64,000 nucleotides of DNA, taken from Gigaspora rosea. Its lineage: Eukaryota; Glomeromycota; Glomeromycetes; Diversisporales; Gigasporaceae. Numbering within the stretch: the stretch's first letter is position 1; every line of letters starts with the position of its first letter. The stretch lies in contig QKWP01001235.1 in the NCBI GenBank assembly GCA_003550325.1, positions 25,511 to 89,510 of the forward strand, given 5' to 3'. Below the pieces are notes generated by a model. It was not told the DNA's origin. It worked only from the letters and a program-made list of their open reading frames with translations, and did no database searches. This document shows, one piece after another, positions 58,337 through 64,000 of this stretch. A program made the translations under genes and the position numbers.

Positions 58337-58803
58337 GATTAGCAAGCTATCAAAATTATGATTGTTAATAATGATTTTGATAGCTTAGTAATAGCTTTAT
58401 TTATTCATTAGATAATAAAACGAAATCGCATGTTCGATGTTAAATAAGTATTAAACAGATATTTATTTTTATTCCTTGCTTTTTTAGCGAATATGAACCC
58501 TAATTGTTTAGAATACTAACAGTACTATTTCAATATTTAATTAGATAAGACAATCCTCTATTTATTATAAAGCTTTGTATATATTTAAATTAAAAGAAAG
58601 TTTTACATAAATAATGTATGTTTTTATATTGGCAAACGTTGCTATTAAGAAAAGTACTAAAAACTGGGATTTCTTAGATATACACTCTGTGAGACTACTG
58701 CCTAACTGCAAGCGAAACAAGCAGCATATAGCTACTATGTGAAGATAAGGTTATATTGAACGATTCATTAAATGATCCAGTATATATGTACTTTTTGACA
58801 TAT

Positions 58804-59143
58804 GGAGTGCTCCATATTAAAAGGACCCATTTTTACATTTATCTCATTTTGAGATAATTGATTTTAACTACTTGTTTTGATTTTCGAACTGATCCAGGAT
58901 TAATTAAATTTCACGATTTTGATTGGTTAAAGACAGCATGTAACTATCAGATAATCTCGTGACGTGTTGGCTCTACGCAGCCTCATGTAATTTTTCTTTT
59001 TACATTATCTTGATTTTTTATTATACAAATCGACTTTCATTAATAATTGAAAAATATCAGTCATGTCAAAATTTACATGAATTTGATAAAAACTCATTTT
59101 TCAAAAAATTGTAAAAATGGGCCCTTTTAATACGGAGCACTCC
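58804..59143. mobile_element. MITE family G, copy 2 (340 bp)
   Basis: Ends GGAGTGCTCCATATTAAAAG and complement, flanked by ATAT. It is inverted relative to 52935-53272 and similar throughout, including the inner AATTAATCCTGGATCAG-type segment. Confidence 0.85.
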
Positions 59144-59158
59144 ATATTATTTATCAAT

Positions 59159-60209
59159 CATAGGACATGTCCTTAAAAAATGGCCCAAATGTTGTCTATA
59201 ACAAAAATTATAATAAAAACATATGAATTTACTATAGACATGGATTAGAAGATTCTTTTTGATCTTATTTATTAACTTAAAATTAAATTTTTTGAGAATA
59301 TAGAACAAGAGAAGAAGAAAAAATTGAGTTTAAAAATTGAATTAAAATTTTGCCGATTTTGCACAAAACAAAAATGTAACTTTGCCAAAAACAAATATTT
59401 TCTTATTTTAAGATGATAAGTATATGTAAAATCATGCCCTGAACAACTTTACTTAGTCGACAAGTAGGTTACCTTGTAAGAAAAATGGGTTATCTATGTA
59501 CTAAAGTTAATATTTTTGAGTTTTAAATATAAAACGGTTTTTTTATTAGGTAACCTACTTTGGGCCCTTAAGCAAAGTTGTTTGGCACATGGTTCTACTT
59601 AGTTTGAGGCTGTCGCGCGTTTTCTCAGACCTTTTACTAAGTGAAAAATAGGTTTAACTTGGGAAAAAATTTTTTCTAAAAAAAAAATTTTTTTTAGAAA
59701 AAATTTTTTTCCCACTTTAAACCTATTTTTCACTTAGTAAAAGGTTCGAAAAAATGTGCGGCAGCCTTGAATTGAGTAGAATCACGTGCTGAACAACTTT
59801 GCTTAAGGGCCCGAAGTAGGTTACCTAATTAAAAAAGAACGGTTTATATTTAAAACTCAAAAATTTTAACTTTAGTACATAGATAACCCATTTTTCTTAC
59901 AAGATAACCTATTTTAGTCGACTAAGTAAAGTTGTTCAGAGAATGATTTTATATATACTCATTATCTTAAAATTAGAAAATATTTGTTTTTGGCAAAGTT
60001 ATATTTCATTTTGTGCAAACTTAGCAAAATTTTAATTTGATTTTTAAGCTCAATTTTTTCTTCTTCCCTTGTTCTATATTCCCAAAAAAATTTAATTTTA
60101 AGTTAATAAGTAAGATCAAAGAGAATCTTCTAATCCATGTCTATAGTAAATTCATATGTTTTTATTATAATTTTTATTATAGACAGCAATTGAAAGGACA
60201 TGTCCTATG
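59159..60209. repeat. 1.05-kb near-perfect palindrome
   Basis: Two ~510-bp arms, from CATAGGACATGTCCTT to its complement, meet at an A/T-only centre near 59684. Mismatches are few. It carries no gene and sits 15 bp from the MITE 58804-59143. Confidence 0.9.
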
Positions 60210-61074
60210 ACTGTTATTGATCTAAGGATAATTTAGTGATTTGCTACATATATAGTAGAAAAATTCTTTAAAATAAATTTATATATGTAATGTGCTATAT
60301 ATTTGATAATTTATATAATTTGTATTACTATATAAATAATTATCTGGTCACATAACTATGGTGATCGTTACTATGGGTTATAGTTAGATTTATTCTATGG
60401 ATTAATTGGGTTTAAGGAATTTTTTTAAATTTTTTTTTTTTTTTTTTTTGAGAACCTAAGTTTATTTTTTTTTTTTTTTAGAAATATGAATTTCAAAAAA
60501 GGTAAAGATGGGTAAAAGTTCGATCTAGTATTTAAATATAGCTTATATATACCAAAACAAAAGTGCTAAAAGGAGTGCCAAAAATTAGATAATTTTTTAG
60601 AGGAGAGAGGATAAAAAAAGTTGAAATTATATATAAGAATCTGACTATGTATATATTAAAAAAGAGGGAGGGGTAGGTCTCTGATAAAAAATAATTAGAT
60701 AATTAATGACACAGTCCTAACCAAAAAATTTTTACTATGATGCTCAAATATAACCTTATATAAATTATTTGGGGTCCTTCTCTTTTTCCTACATTATATA
60801 TAAAGCATACTAGTATATATGATATATTAACTTAGCTACCTCCTCTCCTCTAAGATATTATGTAATATCTGTTAGTGCCTTTATATCAGCAAATTTATAA
60901 TAGCGTAATCTTACATAAGGTCTTACAAACTGTAATATAAGCAAAATATTATATAATATATTTTGAAATATTTCAAATATCAAATTTTCAAAATATTACG
61001 AAAGTAATTTCAAAATATTTCGAAATATGTTACAAAATATTTCAAACTCTTTCAAAATATTTTAGAACTAGGAA
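60210..61074. other. non-coding, AT-rich
   Basis: No gene. Contains A/T homopolymer runs and weak copies of the AGGAGTGCCAAAAATTAG MITE end near 60570. Confidence 0.45.
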
Positions 61075-61800
61075 ACCAAGCTGGATCAGTAGATCTGTAA
61101 CCTGAATTGCGCATTAGACTGATTTTTCGAAATAGTTCGAAATAGTTCAACGATATTCAAATTCTGTACTACAAGATTAGATTAGATTGTTTGTTTATAA
61201 TTAGATCTTCTATTTGTTTTTTTTCACTTTTTAATTGTAATAATATATAACGATTAACAGATCTTTAACAATTATATAGTGTTTTGACCTGTTACGAAAA
61301 TTTCAACTTGGATCACCAGGTAAAAAAAAAAACAAAAAAAATTTTTAAAAAATTGCCTATGCCTATCTAATCCGTAATGTGTTCTAGATCATAAATATAT
61401 ATACTACAAAATAAAAAAAAAAACTTTAAAAAAAAAAAACCTGTTTCGACCTATTTTTACCCTCCCTCCCTTTTACCTTCCTCTTTTTTTTTTCTCTCTC
61501 TTTTGTTTTCTTTTTCTTTTTTTGTTTCTCTCTCTTTTTTTTCTCTCTCTCTTTCTTTTTTCCCTCTCTTTTTTTTCTCTCTTTTTTTTTTTCTTTTTTT
61601 TTTTTTTAATATTTCGAATACTTTCGAAATATTTTAAAACAATCTGTAACCTAGATCATATCAAGGATGCATTTGACTAATATTTTCGAAATGTTTCGAT
61701 AATTTTTGATGATTGTACTACAAGATCAGATTAGATCTTTGTTTATTTTTTTGTTTATAATTTAGATTTTCTATTAATTTTAAATTGTTTCTTCATTTTC
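61075..61800. repeat. direct repeat pair around a polypyrimidine tract
   Basis: About 165 bp at 61075-61240 recur at 61625-61790 (TGTACTACAAGAT, TTAGATC, TTCGAAAT motifs). Between them, 61455-61605 is almost pure T/C with CTCTCT runs. Confidence 0.75.
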
Positions 61801-62289
61801 CTTTTGTTTTTTTTTGGTTTTGTTCATTTTTTTTAGTTTTGTTTTGTTTTTTTTTTATTTTTTAATTTTTTTTATTTTTTAATTTTTAAATTTTTTTATT
61901 TTATATTTATACTTAACCACTGGCCCTTTGAAGAAATCCAACAACTTTTCGGCACTTTGTGCAAGCCAACTCAGCCTTTCAACACTTTGCAAGAACATAC
62001 TCCAGCAATTTCTAAATTTCAAGAACGCAAGTTTTTGCAAGTTTTTGCAAGGTTTCATTAATTTATTTTTTTGTTTCATATTTTTTGTTTTTGTTTTTTT
62101 GTTTTATTTTTATTAATTTATTTTATTTTGATACTTTGCGAAAACTTTCGATGATTCCTAAATTGCAAGATTACGAAATCTTACTTCAAGAAAATGAAGA
62201 TTTAGAGCTTCATTTATTTTTTTACTTAGTTTGCTTGCATTTTTGTTTTTTGTGGTTTCTTTTTTTTTACTTATTTTTTTAATTTTATT

Positions 62290-62705
62290 TTATTTATCCC
62301 TTTTAGAACTATGCAAGAAAACAACTTGACTTTTCCAGCACTTTACAAAAACACTAATTCTAACGTCTTTGGCACTTTGCAAAAAGTTATGAATATGAAC
62401 AAATATAATCAAATATAAGCGAATATAGGCGAATATAAGCAAATATAATAGTTTATTTTTTTGTTTTTGTTTTTTTTGTTATTTTTTCAGGTTTGTTTTT
62501 TGTTTTTGTTTGTTTTTTTACTTACTTATTTTATTTTATTTATTTCTTACTTCTTTCAGAACTTTACAAGAAAACAATCTAACTTTTCTAGCACTTTACA
62601 ATAACACTAATTCTAACTTTTCTGGCACTTTGCAAGAAATAGCAAATATAAGCGAATATAAGCAAATATAAGTGAATAAGCGAATATAAGGAATATAATA
62701 GTTTA
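62290..62705. repeat. ~270-bp tandem repeat with AATATAAGCG array
   Basis: Two units share GCACTTTRCAA, CACTAATTCTAAC and then tandem (A)AATATAAGC(G/A). GCACTTTGCAAG-like motifs also occur upstream at about 61950-62050. Frames across it are low complexity. Confidence 0.8.
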
Positions 62706-63420
62706 TTTTTTTATAGCTAACTGTGGAGTGAGCGAAAATAAGTGTTTTGGGCTAGTTTTTTGTATATAGTAATAGAATTAAATATGACGAAGTGCGAAAG
62801 TAGTTTAAAATATTTGTAATAATGTAAAAATAATACATAATATATAATAAAGTATATAATATTAATTAAAAATGTATACTTAATAAATGTAAAATATAAT
62901 GTATAATAATAATAAATAAAAAAATATAAAATTTTATATTAAATTGTGAAACTATGCGAAATATTGCGAAAACCTGTAAAAAAGCATGATTATATGAATA
63001 TGTATATCGTTTATTTATTTTTTAAAAATTTTTGAAAATTTGCGAAAATTTGCAAAATATTGCAAAACAATGTGAAAATATCAAAATAATACCTCCTGTG
63101 CGCTTAGTTTATTGATCTGCATGAGTACAAGACCCCTGTAAAGGGGTAATTTGCATTTTTTTATTTGCAATATATTTAGAAATATTTTGAAATAATAACT
63201 GTAATATTACCGTAATATAGCGTAATATATTGCGTAATCTACTGCATTGATTATAAGATTTTCATAATATTATGGGCCATAATATCTTATGTAAGATTAT
63301 GTATATATAATTTGCTAACGTAGGGGCATCCATAAATAATGTTATGTATCCCCATATAGTAGTACTTGACCCCTCTCGACTATATAATAAAATTTTTAAA
63401 ATCTGTATGTTTATATATAA
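62706..63420. other. non-coding, AT-rich
   Basis: No gene recognised. TTTGCGAAAA-type repeats occur near 62945-63075. Confidence 0.45.
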
Positions 63421-63554
63421 AATTTTACAAAAACTTGAATATCTTGTGACACAGTAATCTGATTTGGATTATTTAGATACTATTCGATTTGTCTCAGTGA
63501 AACGAATCCAATGATACCAAAATTATGTCATTTGGATCTAGAGATGGAAATCGA

Positions 63555-63705
63555 ACCTAAAATAATCGATCATGATCGATCATATCGTTTGATCAATTAT
63601 GAAAGTCTTTGATCGATCATGATCGATCATATAGTTTGATCGATCATAAAGTTTAATCGATCATAAAGTTTAATCGATCATAGCCTTTTATAATCGATTA
63701 TATTT
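63555..63705. repeat. GATCGATCAT palindromic minisatellite
   Basis: Tandem ATCGATCATGATCGATCAT and TTTGATCGATCATAAAG units. Rich in GATC and ATCGAT sites. Confidence 0.85.
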
Positions 63706-64000
63706 TATTTTTTTACTATCTAATTCTAAGTTTGTATATTTTAACAGTTTTGATTGGCTACAACCGAACTGTGGGAATTTTATTAATAATGACTTACGTA
63801 CCACAACATCTGATTTAGATACAATTAGTACTCGTATCTGGATAACTTTTTATCCGAAAGGTTGTAACCTTTAACAAATCTAATAACCGGTTTTATATCC
63901 TATTCAAATAAAAGGATAACGGTTATATCCAGATAAGATATTTATATGATTGGTTGATTTATATATATTAATGCATAAATCAAATAAAGTAACTCTATAT

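Noticed and set aside
61879-62282. Short frames near the polypyrimidine tract
   Set aside because: Low complexity, inside tandem repeats, no conserved motif.

Overview
This window looks like nuclear DNA of a very AT-rich filamentous fungus. The intron-riddled fungal-type hybrid histidine kinases, short GT..AG introns, an APE-type LINE, and a dense population of small inverted-repeat elements fit an arbuscular mycorrhizal fungus such as Rhizophagus. That assignment is inference; there is no rRNA, tRNA or other taxonomic marker. No intact single-copy cellular gene could be found. The window is essentially a cluster of mobile elements around a decayed tandem pair of signalling genes.

Layout. 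(1) 1-790: a 156-bp inverted-repeat element, then nothing recognised. (2) 791-7690: one nearly full-length LINE, GC-richer than its surroundings, flanked by a 12-17 bp target duplication. ORF1 is frameshifted and carries about six copies of a ~53-residue repeat; the endonuclease has lost its C-terminus; the reverse transcriptase frame is open. (3) 8218-15375 (minus): copy A of a dual hybrid histidine kinase (PAS-GAF-HisKA-HATPase-REC-GAF-HisKA-HATPase-REC-like-REC) in about 18 exons. (4) 15376-25250: non-coding, full of inverted-repeat elements, one 5'-truncated LINE and a three-level nested insertion. (5) 25270-31711 (minus): copy B of the same kinase gene, in direct orientation. The flanks of A and B are also similar (about 15.5-23.4 kb against 31.8-36.8 kb), so this is a large old tandem segmental duplication. 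(6) 31.8-64 kb: inverted-repeat elements, foldback palindromes, minisatellites and retroposons, with long stretches that have almost no CpG.

Both kinase copies carry disabling lesions, but in different places: A lost the REC1 phospho-acceptor exon in frame, a splice donor with the second G1 box, and part of the last REC; B has a start-proximal frameshift, a stop just before the first H-box, and further frameshifts. Retroelements of unrelated body sequence share one 3' design: AATAAA, then a short hairpin, then poly(A). That suggests small non-autonomous retroposons borrowing the LINE machinery. In several cases a paralogous copy or the opposite arm of a palindrome preserves the empty site, so insertion boundaries and target duplications can be read directly. 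All coordinates and homologies were read by eye; exon borders of copy A were checked for codon-phase consistency, those of B mostly by comparison with A.
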